DNA of 10,112 bases, taken from NCBI GenBank assembly GCA_026998145.1, contig JALTRC010000386.1, positions 1 through 10,112 on the forward strand. Reading direction: 5' to 3'. Below, one piece after another: positions 1 through 7,237 of this stretch. Below the pieces are notes generated by a model that was given only the letters and a program-made list of their open reading frames with translations, was not told the DNA's origin and searched no databases. The stretch comes from Gammaproteobacteria bacterium (GTDB taxonomy: Bacteria; Pseudomonadota; Gammaproteobacteria; SZUA-229). The first letter of the stretch is position 1. Each line of letters starts with the position of its first letter. The position numbers and the translations under genes are program-made.

Positions 1-2
1 GA

Positions 3-359
3 GAGGATTACCTGAAGCGTTATCCCAAACAACTACAATATTTACTGGACGGCTGGTACCGGGCATTAGATATGTTAAAAAAGCAGCCTCAAAAATCGGC
101 TGAAATTTTATCCCAACGGATGAAGCTCAGCCCTGCAGATACCCTGGCCAGTTATGATGGCTTAATTCTACCCAGCCCCCAACAAAATCAGGCACTGTTA
201 CAACAACATCCCCCTGAACTGTTAAAGGCAGTCAAAAAACTATCTGCAATCATGGTAAAAGAATCTTTGCTCAAATCAGCTGCACCACCATCCCAGCTGT
301 TTAGTCAGAATAAACTACAGCACCGACCCCCCATGCGAGCTGGCAATGTCGAAAAATAA
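3..359 (+). CDS. C-terminal part of a periplasmic ABC-type solute-binding protein (5' end outside window)
   Basis: The reading frame is open from the left edge of the window and ends at TAA 357-359, giving 118 visible residues. It begins EDYLKRYPKQLQYLLDGWYR, and this pattern (a Tyr/Leu-rich helix, then WYRALD, then a helix with 'LSPADTLASYDGL') is what I know from the second lobe of NrtA/SsuA/TauA (NMT1-like) binding proteins, where it precedes the C-terminal helices. Such proteins bind small anions, sulfonates, pyrimidine precursors or similar solutes in the periplasm. The ligand cannot be read from this fragment, and the signal peptide lies outside the window. The ATG at position 72 is internal, because the family resemblance continues upstream of it. 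The gene overlaps the following kinase by 14 nt, so it is probably cotranscribed and translationally coupled with it. No ABC permease or ATPase is visible, which hints at a sensory rather than a transport job. The family call is from pattern recognition only. Confidence 0.75.
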   Translation, partial: EDYLKRYPKQLQYLLDGWYRALDMLKKQPQKSAEILSQRMKLSPADTLASYDGLILPSPQQNQALLQQHPPELLKAVKKLSAIMVKESLLKSAAPPSQLFSQNKLQHRPPMRAGNVEK

Positions 360-3300
360 AACATTCAAATGGCCCTTAAGCCTGAAAATATTCCTGGCGA
401 TATTATTAATCGTCACCGTGCAAAGCATTATGCTTTTCTGGTCCACATCGCAACAGTACAAAAAATCCGCTAACGCAGAAGTCGAAGAAGACATACGCGC
501 ACTGCTGATTAACTATCAGCAAAATCTGGAGTACATGGCCAAAAATAGAGCCTTCGAAGAGATTCAAAAAAATATTACAGCACTGGGTGTGCAAACCGAT
601 ATTGAACAGGCCGTATTGCTGGATAACAAACAGAAGATCATTGCCTCGACCCATATTGAGGATATTGGAAAAAAACTATCCGATCTATATCATTCCAGTT
701 CCATAGATAAAATAATGTTTTATCTGGATCGCTCAAAAAGTCATTACAAAAATATTCTCTGGCATTCCGATGATAAAAAAACACTCTATGCCATAGCACC
801 TGTTGTTCTGGGACGACTTTCCAATCAGTCCATCCACTCTGATAAAATTGGCGCCATGCTATTACGCATTGATATGGGCTGGGTAGATAGAAAAAATCAG
901 GAACTGCTTAAATCAACACTACTACCGGATCTTCTACTGATATTACTAACCGGCCTGGGACTGGTTATTTACTTTCATTTTTCAATTAACCGCCGCATAA
1001 AAACCATTAGTCACGCTGCCACTGAATTCTCAAAAAACAATCACGGTATTCGTATCCCTGTTTCCGGCCGTGATGAATTAACTGATTTAAGCATCAGTTT
1101 TAATAACATGGCCAAAGAAGTACAGGAACAGCATAAAACGATTATTGAACGGGAAAAGAATTTATCTGTCACCCTCAACAGCATCGGTGATGCGGTTATT
1201 GCAACAGATGCACAGGGAAATGTAACCCGGCTTAACCCGGTAGCCGAACAACTCACCGGCTGGACGATTAATGAAGCCAGAGGAAAATCGGTAAAAACCA
1301 TCTTCCCTATTGTAGACGCCACAACACGAAAACCTATCGACAACCCGGTTGATAAAGTCATCAGTACCGGAGAGATCGTCTATTTAAGCAACCATACAAC
1401 ACTTATTTCAAAAGATAAAACAGAATACCAGATTGCCGACTCAGCCGCGCCTATCCGCGACAACGGAGAAATACAGGGCATGATTCTGGTATTTAATGAT
1501 GTAACCGAAAAATATCAGCTTCGTGAAAATTTAAAACAACAACAGAAAACCCTGCAGGATGTACTCGATGGCATGCAGTCACTGGTTGGTATTTTAAATC
1601 TTCAGGGTGAGTTTCTATTTACTAATAGTCCGGCAGTCAAATTATCCGGCCTGCAATACAGTGAAATACTGGGTTCCAAATTCTGGACGCTTGCACCCTT
1701 CAACCATAATCCTGAAGTGCAACAACAGATTATCAGTGACTTTGAAGCTGCCAGAGAAGGCAGGACAAGACATAGAGACATTGCCATCAATACCATTAAA
1801 GGTGCATTCTGGATTGATTTTTCCATCCAGCCCGTATTTGATGAAAATAACAAAATCAGCCATATTATTATCGAAGGCCATGACATTAATCAGCGCCGAA
1901 AAATGGAGCAGGAAATACGCTCATATTCCCAGCATCTAATGCTTTATCGTGAACAGTCCCCACTGGCCACCATTGAATGGAACACAAAATTTGAAATAAT
2001 CGGCTGGAATAATGCCGCTGAAAAAATATTTGGCTATAGCTATGAAGAGGCCTATGGAAAAACAACGCAAATACTATTACCTTGCGATGTGAAAATAGAT
2101 GTAGAAAAAATCTGGCAGGATCTGGTAGACAGCAACCAGCCATCAACATCAACCAATGAAAACCTGACCAAAGACAACCAGATTATTCTGTGTGAATGGC
2201 ATACCTCATTACTTAAAAATGAAGCCGATGAAGCCATTGGCGCTATTTCAATTGTGCAGGATATTACCCGGGAAAAACGGGCCATACAGGCACTGGAACA
2301 AAAAGAGCTGGAGCAGAGGGAAATCCTTGACTCTATGGTTGACGGTGTTATTTCTATAGATGAATGTGGCACCGTGCTTAGCTTTAACAAATCGGCAGAA
2401 ACATTATTTGGCTATACAGCAAATGAAATGATTGGCCAGAATGTCAATATGCTTATGCCGGAACCGGATGCAAGCCAGCATAATGCGTATCTGAAAAACT
2501 ATATTAAAACAGGCATAGCCAAAATTATCGGCACGGGACTCGAAGTCACCGCAAAACATAAGGAAGGCAAAACATTCCCAATGCGCCTGATGGTTGCCGA
2601 ACTCTCAAGCGACTCAAGCGGAAAACGGCGATTTATCGCTTCATGCCATGATTTAAGCCACTTTAAGCATCAGGAAGAAATCATTCAACGCACCCAGAAA
2701 ATGGATGCCCTGGGCAAACTAACCGGCGGTATTGCCCATGACTACAATAATATGCTGGGTGTTATTTTAGGTTATGCAGAAATTCTGCAAAATGCTCTTA
2801 ATGACCAGCATCCAAAACTCAGCACCTATGCCCAGCAAATATATTCCGCCGGAGAAAGAGGTGCAAAACTCACTCAGAAGCTGCTCTCATTCTCACGTAA
2901 AAAAGTAACCGAAACACAGGAAGTGAATATCAATAATCTGCTGGAAGATTCCAGAAACATGCTGGAAAAAACCCTCACCCCGCGCATTAAATTAATATTT
3001 AATCTTGATAAACAACTCTGGCCGGTAAAGCTGGACACCAATGATCTGGAAGACACAATATTAAATATCAGCATCAATGCCATGCATGCCATAGACTCAA
3101 ATGGCCAGCTCACTATTCGCACCCATAATGAACACATCACAGAAGCTGACGCCCAGAAACTGCAAATAAACCCCGGTGATTATGTAGTACTCAGTATGAC
3201 TGATACCGGCCATGGTATGGCTGAAGAAATAAAACAGAAAATATTTGATCCTTTTTTCAGCACCAAGGGTGACAAGGGGACCGGCCTTGGCTTAAGCCAG

Positions 3301-3810
3301 GTATATGGCTTTGTTGAACGCAGTGGTGGCACAATTAAAGTGTATTCCGAACCCGGTCATGGTTCCCAGTTTATTTTATATTTCCCCCGCCATGTAGATT
3401 CTAATGAAGAAAACAGGAACAACACGGTAAAAGAACCTACCAGCATGAGAGGCGGGGAGAATATATTAATTGTTGATGACGAACCTGCACTACTGGATTT
3501 AATCGATAATATTCTATCCCAGCAGGGGTATCAGACTTTCACTGCAAACAATGCTCAACAGGCACTGGATATTCTTGAAAAAGAAAAAATTGATCTACTG
3601 ATTTCTGATGTCATTATGCCGGATATGGATGGTTATGAATTAGCCAGTATTGTACAGAAACAATATCCCCATATAAAAATTCAGCTGGCCAGTGGCTTTA
3701 GTGATGACCGGCATATTAAGATGGCGGATACAACATTACATAAAAACTTATTGCATAAGCCTTATAACTCTCAGGAGTTATTGGCCCGGGTTCGTTCTTT
3801 ACTGGATTAG
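346..3810 (+). CDS. Membrane-bound hybrid histidine kinase with HAMP, four PAS domains and a C-terminal receiver
   Basis: This 1154-residue sensor kinase would autophosphorylate on His and pass the phosphate to its own receiver Asp. Order: TM1 about 13-32; a periplasmic region about 33-192 (possibly Cache-like); TM2 about 193-213; HAMP about 214-265; PAS about 273-389, 404-518, 532-643 and 655-775. HisKA follows with phospho-acceptor His798 in GGIAHDYNNML, an HPK4-like H-box. HATPase_c shows the N box (N911), G1 box (D953-G957), F box (967-971) and G2 box (G978-G982). The receiver starts near 1039, with acidic D1044/D1045, phospho-acceptor D1088 and K1138. All catalytic residues are present, so it should be active. 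The start ATG at 346 has only a weak GAG (337-339) upstream and lies within the binding-protein gene, so coupled translation is likely. The fourth PAS is FixL-like. There is no Hpt domain and no response-regulator gene on the visible side, so the output partner is unknown. A terminator follows the stop. Confidence 0.95.
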   Translation: MSKNKTFKWPLSLKIFLAILLIVTVQSIMLFWSTSQQYKKSANAEVEEDIRALLINYQQNLEYMAKNRAFEEIQKNITALGVQTDIEQAVLLDNKQKIIASTHIEDIGKKLSDLYHSSSIDKIMFYLDRSKSHYKNILWHSDDKKTLYAIAPVVLGRLSNQSIHSDKIGAMLLRIDMGWVDRKNQELLKSTLLPDLLLILLTGLGLVIYFHFSINRRIKTISHAATEFSKNNHGIRIPVSGRDELTDLSISFNNMAKEVQEQHKTIIEREKNLSVTLNSIGDAVIATDAQGNVTRLNPVAEQLTGWTINEARGKSVKTIFPIVDATTRKPIDNPVDKVISTGEIVYLSNHTTLISKDKTEYQIADSAAPIRDNGEIQGMILVFNDVTEKYQLRENLKQQQKTLQDVLDGMQSLVGILNLQGEFLFTNSPAVKLSGLQYSEILGSKFWTLAPFNHNPEVQQQIISDFEAAREGRTRHRDIAINTIKGAFWIDFSIQPVFDENNKISHIIIEGHDINQRRKMEQEIRSYSQHLMLYREQSPLATIEWNTKFEIIGWNNAAEKIFGYSYEEAYGKTTQILLPCDVKIDVEKIWQDLVDSNQPSTSTNENLTKDNQIILCEWHTSLLKNEADEAIGAISIVQDITREKRAIQALEQKELEQREILDSMVDGVISIDECGTVLSFNKSAETLFGYTANEMIGQNVNMLMPEPDASQHNAYLKNYIKTGIAKIIGTGLEVTAKHKEGKTFPMRLMVAELSSDSSGKRRFIASCHDLSHFKHQEEIIQRTQKMDALGKLTGGIAHDYNNMLGVILGYAEILQNALNDQHPKLSTYAQQIYSAGERGAKLTQKLLSFSRKKVTETQEVNINNLLEDSRNMLEKTLTPRIKLIFNLDKQLWPVKLDTNDLEDTILNISINAMHAIDSNGQLTIRTHNEHITEADAQKLQINPGDYVVLSMTDTGHGMAEEIKQKIFDPFFSTKGDKGTGLGLSQVYGFVERSGGTIKVYSEPGHGSQFILYFPRHVDSNEENRNNTVKEPTSMRGGENILIVDDEPALLDLIDNILSQQGYQTFTANNAQQALDILEKEKIDLLISDVIMPDMDGYELASIVQKQYPHIKIQLASGFSDDRHIKMADTTLHKNLLHKPYNSQELLARVRSLLD

Positions 3811-3815
3811 TTTTT

Positions 3816-3860
3816 ATACCAGAGCGTCTGTGAATCATTCTGGCCTGGTATGTTTTTTTT
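3816..3860 (+). terminator. Rho-independent terminator after the hybrid kinase
   Basis: ATACCAG (3816-3822) pairs perfectly with CTGGTAT (3845-3851), and after a single G comes a run of eight T (3853-3860). It begins six bases after the kinase stop codon. The loop is long (22 nt). A competing inner stem, CCAGA (3819-3823) with TCTGG (3839-3843), is also possible. Position and T-run support a terminator for the + strand operon; the stem is only moderately strong. Confidence 0.6.
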
Positions 3861-3909
3861 CGTGATGTTTACGGATACCGCGCCCGGCTCTAACCCAACA
3901 AACACAGAC

Positions 3910-3934
3910 AAAAAAGCCAGCAAAAAGCTGGCTT
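3910..3934 (-). terminator. Rho-independent terminator of the aceE-aceF-lpd operon
   Basis: A perfect 8-bp stem, AAGCCAGC (3914-3921) with GCTGGCTT (3927-3934), encloses a 5-nt loop. Read on the minus strand, the stem runs into six T (complement of 3910-3915). It lies 24 nt beyond the lpd stop codon. On the + strand the stem is followed only by an interrupted T/C stretch, so it would be a weaker backup stop for the convergent kinase transcript. Confidence 0.8.
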
Positions 3935-3958
3935 CTTCTTTAAGATCTGAAAATAAAT

Positions 3959-5713
3959 TTACTTCTTAGGCAAATATATATCCGTACAACTGCCTTCGGC
4001 CACCTCGGTGGCAAAGTTAAGAGTTTCAGATAATGTCGGGTGGGGATGAATTGTCAAAGCAATATCATCGATCTCCGCACCCATTTCAACCGCCAGTGCG
4101 GCCTCGGCAATTAACTCACCTGCATTCTTGCCTAGAATACCTGCGCCCAGTAATTGATGAGTGTTCGCATCGTATAACATTTTTGTCATACCGGCTTCCG
4201 CTCCCACCGACAAAGCACGACCACTGGCCGCCCAGGGGAAAACACCTTTTTCGTATTGAATGCCTTCTGCTTTTAACTGCTCTTCGGTTTGTCCACACCA
4301 GGCCACTTCCGGTGAGGTATAAGCCACCGATGGAATGGTGCGGGCATCGAAATAACGCTTCTGGCCATCAATCACTTCAGCGGCGACTTTCGCCTCATGG
4401 GTTGCCTTGTGTGCCAGCATGGGCTGCCCCACCACATCACCAATAGCAAAAATATGATCCACATTGGTACGCTGCTGATTATCCACTTCGATAAAGCCAT
4501 GCTCATTCACCATAACACCGGCTTTTTCCGCATCGATTAACTTGCCATTGGGCGTGCGGCCAATGGCCACCAGCACATTATCAAAAGTATCTTCCTGCGG
4601 CGCATTCTTGCCCTCAAACTTACAAACGATACCCTTTTTAGTGGCATTGATTTCTGTGACTTTTGTATTCACAAAAATATTTTCGTAACGTTTTTTAAGC
4701 TGCTTTTCAAAAGGACGGATTAAGTCCCGATCGGCGCCGGGAATCAGGCCGGGACCTAATTCAACCACGGTAATCTTTGCTCCCAGAGCATGGTAAACCG
4801 TGGCCATTTCCAGACCGATAATACCGCCGCCCACAACCAGCAGACGTTTGGGTATATTATTCACTTCCAGCGCATCGGTGGAATCCCACACACGCTCATC
4901 TTCCCAGGGTACAAAGGGTAATTTGGCTACTGATGAACCAGCGGCGATTATGCAGTTATCAAAGGAGACGGTTTGTTTTGTACCATCGGCGGCGCTGACT
5001 TCAATGCTGTGGTCGGATGTAAATTTTCCATAGCCGTTTACAATCTGAACCTTGCGCTGTTTGGCCAGCTGTTTTAAACCGCCGGTTAATTTACCAATAA
5101 CTTTATTTTTATGGGCGCGCAGTTTATCCGTATCGATTTTGGGCTTTTTAAATGTCACCCCAACATCTTCAAACTCCTCGGCTTCGCTCACCACTTCTGC
5201 CACATGCAATAAAGCCTTGGATGGAATGCAGCCCACATTCAAACACACACCCCCCAGCACATCTTCCGCCTCAATCAGAATCACCTGCTTGCCTAAATCG
5301 GCAGCTCTGAATGCCGCCGTGTAACCACCGGGGCCGGAGCCCAATACTACAACTTCAGCATGATGATCGGCTGTGCCCTCAAAAGAACTGGCAGTGGGCG
5401 CCACTGCGGCTTCTGCTTCAACTGCCGGTGGTTCTGCTTGCGGTGATGTTTCTTCAACAGGCGCTGGGGCTTCGGCAGATGTTTCCATTTGCAAAATCAC
5501 ACTGCCTTCGGAAATAGAGTCACCGATATTAACGGCAATCGAAACCACCTTACCCGCCTGGGGTGAGGGAATTTCCATGCTGGCTTTATCGGACTCAACC
5601 GTAATTAATGAATCTTCTTCCTGCACCTGATCACCGGGAGCCACTAAAATTTCGATAACTTCGACGGAATCAAAATCCCCTATGTCCGGTACTTTAATGT
5701 CTACTGTGCTCAT
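3959..5713 (-). CDS. lpdA: Dihydrolipoamide dehydrogenase (E3 of pyruvate dehydrogenase) with N-terminal lipoyl domain
   Basis: This cytoplasmic FAD enzyme reoxidises the dihydrolipoyl groups of E2 with NAD+, closing the PDH cycle. The 584 residues exceed the usual ~475 because of an N-terminal lipoyl domain (about 1-78, lipoylation Lys43 in VESDKASMEIP) and an Ala/Pro/Glu-rich linker (about 79-118). The flavoprotein part shows the FAD motif GSGPGG (125-130), the redox-active pair Cys157/Cys162 in GGVCLNVGCIPSK, the NAD-binding GGGIIG (295-300) and the C-terminal dyad His558/Glu563 in HPHPTLSE. All residues needed for catalysis are therefore present. The start ATG is preceded by GGAG at 5-nt spacing on the minus strand. 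It is the last gene of the operon, 161 nt after aceF, in a position that assigns it to PDH. It could also serve 2-oxoglutarate dehydrogenase or glycine cleavage if no other E3 exists in the genome. E3 proteins with this fused domain are known from Ralstonia and Neisseria. Confidence 0.97.
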   Translation of the reverse strand: MSTVDIKVPDIGDFDSVEVIEILVAPGDQVQEEDSLITVESDKASMEIPSPQAGKVVSIAVNIGDSISEGSVILQMETSAEAPAPVEETSPQAEPPAVEAEAAVAPTASSFEGTADHHAEVVVLGSGPGGYTAAFRAADLGKQVILIEAEDVLGGVCLNVGCIPSKALLHVAEVVSEAEEFEDVGVTFKKPKIDTDKLRAHKNKVIGKLTGGLKQLAKQRKVQIVNGYGKFTSDHSIEVSAADGTKQTVSFDNCIIAAGSSVAKLPFVPWEDERVWDSTDALEVNNIPKRLLVVGGGIIGLEMATVYHALGAKITVVELGPGLIPGADRDLIRPFEKQLKKRYENIFVNTKVTEINATKKGIVCKFEGKNAPQEDTFDNVLVAIGRTPNGKLIDAEKAGVMVNEHGFIEVDNQQRTNVDHIFAIGDVVGQPMLAHKATHEAKVAAEVIDGQKRYFDARTIPSVAYTSPEVAWCGQTEEQLKAEGIQYEKGVFPWAASGRALSVGAEAGMTKMLYDANTHQLLGAGILGKNAGELIAEAALAVEMGAEIDDIALTIHPHPTLSETLNFATEVAEGSCTDIYLPKK

Positions 5714-5744
5714 GGCAACTCCGCTTTATGTATTCTGGTTTTTT

Positions 5745-5764
5745 ATTCCTGATCGAACAGGAAT
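5745..5764. repeat. 20-bp palindrome upstream of lpd (possible third, degenerate repeat copy)
   Basis: ATTCCTG (5745-5751) and CAGGAAT (5758-5764) form a perfect 7-bp inverted repeat around a 6-nt loop, 31 bases upstream of the lpd start. On the minus strand (the operon's sense) the stem is followed by six A, so it is not a terminator. Its total length of 20 and its ATTCC...GGAAT ends match the two repeats at 5789 and 5842, but the centre differs, so common origin is uncertain. Confidence 0.5.
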
Positions 5765-5788
5765 TTAATAATGAAGCCTGACTGGTGG

Positions 5789-5808
5789 ATTCCCGCCTGC
5801 GCGGGAAT
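5789..5808. repeat. REP-like palindromic repeat, copy 1 (aceF-lpd intergenic)
   Basis: A perfect 8-bp inverted repeat, ATTCCCGC (5789-5796) and GCGGGAAT (5801-5808), encloses CTGC. The same kind of sequence (GGATTCCCGC...GCGGGAATGAC) is familiar to me as a dispersed intergenic palindrome in several proteobacteria. It is matched at 18 of 20 positions by the copy at 5842. In the operon mRNA it would fold into a stable GC-rich hairpin between aceF and lpd. Confidence 0.7.
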
Positions 5809-5841
5809 GACGTGCGGCCTGTCTTCTTCAGTCTAATTTAA

Positions 5842-5861
5842 ATTCCCGCCTGTGCAGGAAT
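5842..5861. repeat. REP-like palindromic repeat, copy 2, one stem mismatch
   Basis: ATTCCCGC (5842-5849), CTGT, then GCAGGAAT (5854-5861). It differs from copy 1 at two positions, one in the loop and one that breaks the stem with a C/A mismatch. It lies in the same orientation as copy 1, 53 bases further on, and only 14 bases beyond the aceF stop codon on the transcribed strand. The decay of one arm suggests an older or no longer selected copy. Confidence 0.65.
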
Positions 5862-5874
5862 GGCCCATTAACGA

Positions 5875-7191
5875 TCACATCAATAAGTGACGCACATCCG
5901 ACAGCACCTTACTCAAATAAGTGGTAAAGGCAGCACCTTCGGCACCATCAATTACCCGGTGGTCATAAGACAGGGATAAGGGGCACATTAAGCGTGGCTC
6001 AAATTCCTTGCCATTCCATACGGGTTTCATACTGGAACGGGAAACCCCTAAAATAGCCACTTCCGGTGCATTTACAATTGGCGTAAAGCTGGTGCCACCA
6101 ATGCCACCCAAACTGGAAATGGTGAAACAGCCGCCCTGCATATCTGAAGGTTTGAGTTTTTTATCCCGCGCCTTGATGGAGACTTCCCGTAGCTCTCTGG
6201 CCAGTTCCGACAGGGACTTCTGATCCACATTCTGAATTACCGGCACCACCAGGCCATCCGGCGTCGCCACCGCAATACCAATATGGTAATACTGTTTCTG
6301 AATCAGGTTTTCACCTGTGGCATCCAAAGAGCTATTAAAGCGAGGGAATTTTTTCAGCCCGGCAACCACCGCCTTCATCATAAAGGACAGCATGGTGACC
6401 TTTATACCTTCATCAGCGTAATCGATATTGGCCTGCTTGCGGAAGGCTTCCAGCTCGGTAATATCCGCCTCATCAAATTGCGTCACATGGGGAATATTCA
6501 CCCAGTTACGGTGCATGAATTTACCGGTGAGTTTATTGATTTTGGTTAGCGGCTGAACCTCTACATCCCCCCACTGGCTAAAATCAATGGCCGGCATAGG
6601 CTCTATGCCCAGGCTGGCACCGCCACCCACAGTGGCCGGTTGACTTAAGGCCTGCTTGATAAAGGCCTGCACATCAGATTTTAAAATACGCCCCTTGTTA
6701 CCGCTGCCGCTAATTTTGGATAAGTCTGCTCCCAGTTCCCGGGCAAATTTACGCACAGCCGGGGAAGCATGGGCCTTTTTAAAACTCACCGCATCAATAT
6801 GGGCAGTGGGGGAAGGACGGCTGGGTGCTGGCGCTGGTGCGGAAGCAGGAGCCGGTGCAGGGGCTGGGGCCGCCTCTGTTTTGACTTCCTCAACTGGGGC
6901 CGCTTCCGGCTCCGGCTCTGATGCCGGCTGCGCCGGGGTTTCTGCCCCATCACTGGCTTCCAGCATTAAAATCACACTGCCTTCAGATACGCTGTCACCC
7001 ACATTGACTTTCAGCTCTTTCACCACACCACTGTGGCTGCTGGGAATTTCCATGGCCGCCTTGTCAGACTCAACCGTAATCAGCGAATCTTCCGCGTTGA
7101 TGCTATCCCCTTCCGCCACCAGCACTTCAATGACTTCCACCGCATCAAAATCACCAATATCGGGTACTTTAACTTCAACCATTTCACTCAT
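5875..7191 (-). CDS. aceF: Dihydrolipoamide acetyltransferase (E2 of pyruvate dehydrogenase)
   Basis: This is the core-forming subunit of PDH, which carries acetyl groups on a swinging lipoyl arm from E1 to CoA. The 438 residues contain one lipoyl domain (about 1-79, lipoylation Lys44 in VESDKAAMEIP), an Ala/Pro-rich flexible linker (about 83-131), a peripheral-subunit-binding domain (about 141-178, starting HASPAVRKFAREL), a second linker, and a catalytic domain with the active-site motif His411-x-x-x-Asp415-Gly416 in SYDHRVIDG. E. coli AceF has three lipoyl domains; this one has a single domain, so the protein is shorter. Met1 is preferred over Met4 because GGAG lies 7 nt before it on the minus strand. 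It sits 46 nt after aceE and before lpd. Its lipoyl domain is strikingly like that of the neighbouring E3. The family also includes 2-oxoglutarate dehydrogenase E2, but the adjacent AceE fixes the assignment. Confidence 0.97.
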   Translation of the reverse strand: MSEMVEVKVPDIGDFDAVEVIEVLVAEGDSINAEDSLITVESDKAAMEIPSSHSGVVKELKVNVGDSVSEGSVILMLEASDGAETPAQPASEPEPEAAPVEEVKTEAAPAPAPAPASAPAPAPSRPSPTAHIDAVSFKKAHASPAVRKFARELGADLSKISGSGNKGRILKSDVQAFIKQALSQPATVGGGASLGIEPMPAIDFSQWGDVEVQPLTKINKLTGKFMHRNWVNIPHVTQFDEADITELEAFRKQANIDYADEGIKVTMLSFMMKAVVAGLKKFPRFNSSLDATGENLIQKQYYHIGIAVATPDGLVVPVIQNVDQKSLSELARELREVSIKARDKKLKPSDMQGGCFTISSLGGIGGTSFTPIVNAPEVAILGVSRSSMKPVWNGKEFEPRLMCPLSLSYDHRVIDGAEGAAFTTYLSKVLSDVRHLLM

Positions 7192-7198
7192 GGTTCTT

Positions 7199-7202
7199 CT
7201 CC
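7199..7202 (-). promoter_or_regulatory. Ribosome binding site of aceF
   Basis: On the minus strand GGAG stands 7 nt before the ATG at 7191, followed by AAGAACC. The spacing suits this ATG and would be 16 nt for the in-frame ATG at 7182, which decides the start choice. Confidence 0.7.
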
Positions 7203-7237
7203 ACTATTCTTTTAAGCCGCCCTTGGGGCGATTAGTA

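Noticed and set aside
72..359. A separate small gene of 95 codons starting at ATG 72
   Set aside because: The same frame is open to the left edge and the residues before ATG 72 continue the solute-binding-protein pattern, so this is the tail of a longer gene.
3861..3909. A short gene between the two convergent terminators
   Set aside because: Fewer than 50 bases, with no start plus ribosome binding site.
5745..5764. Transcription terminator between aceF and lpd
   Set aside because: In the direction of the operon the stem is followed by A residues, not T, so it cannot be a rho-independent terminator for aceF.
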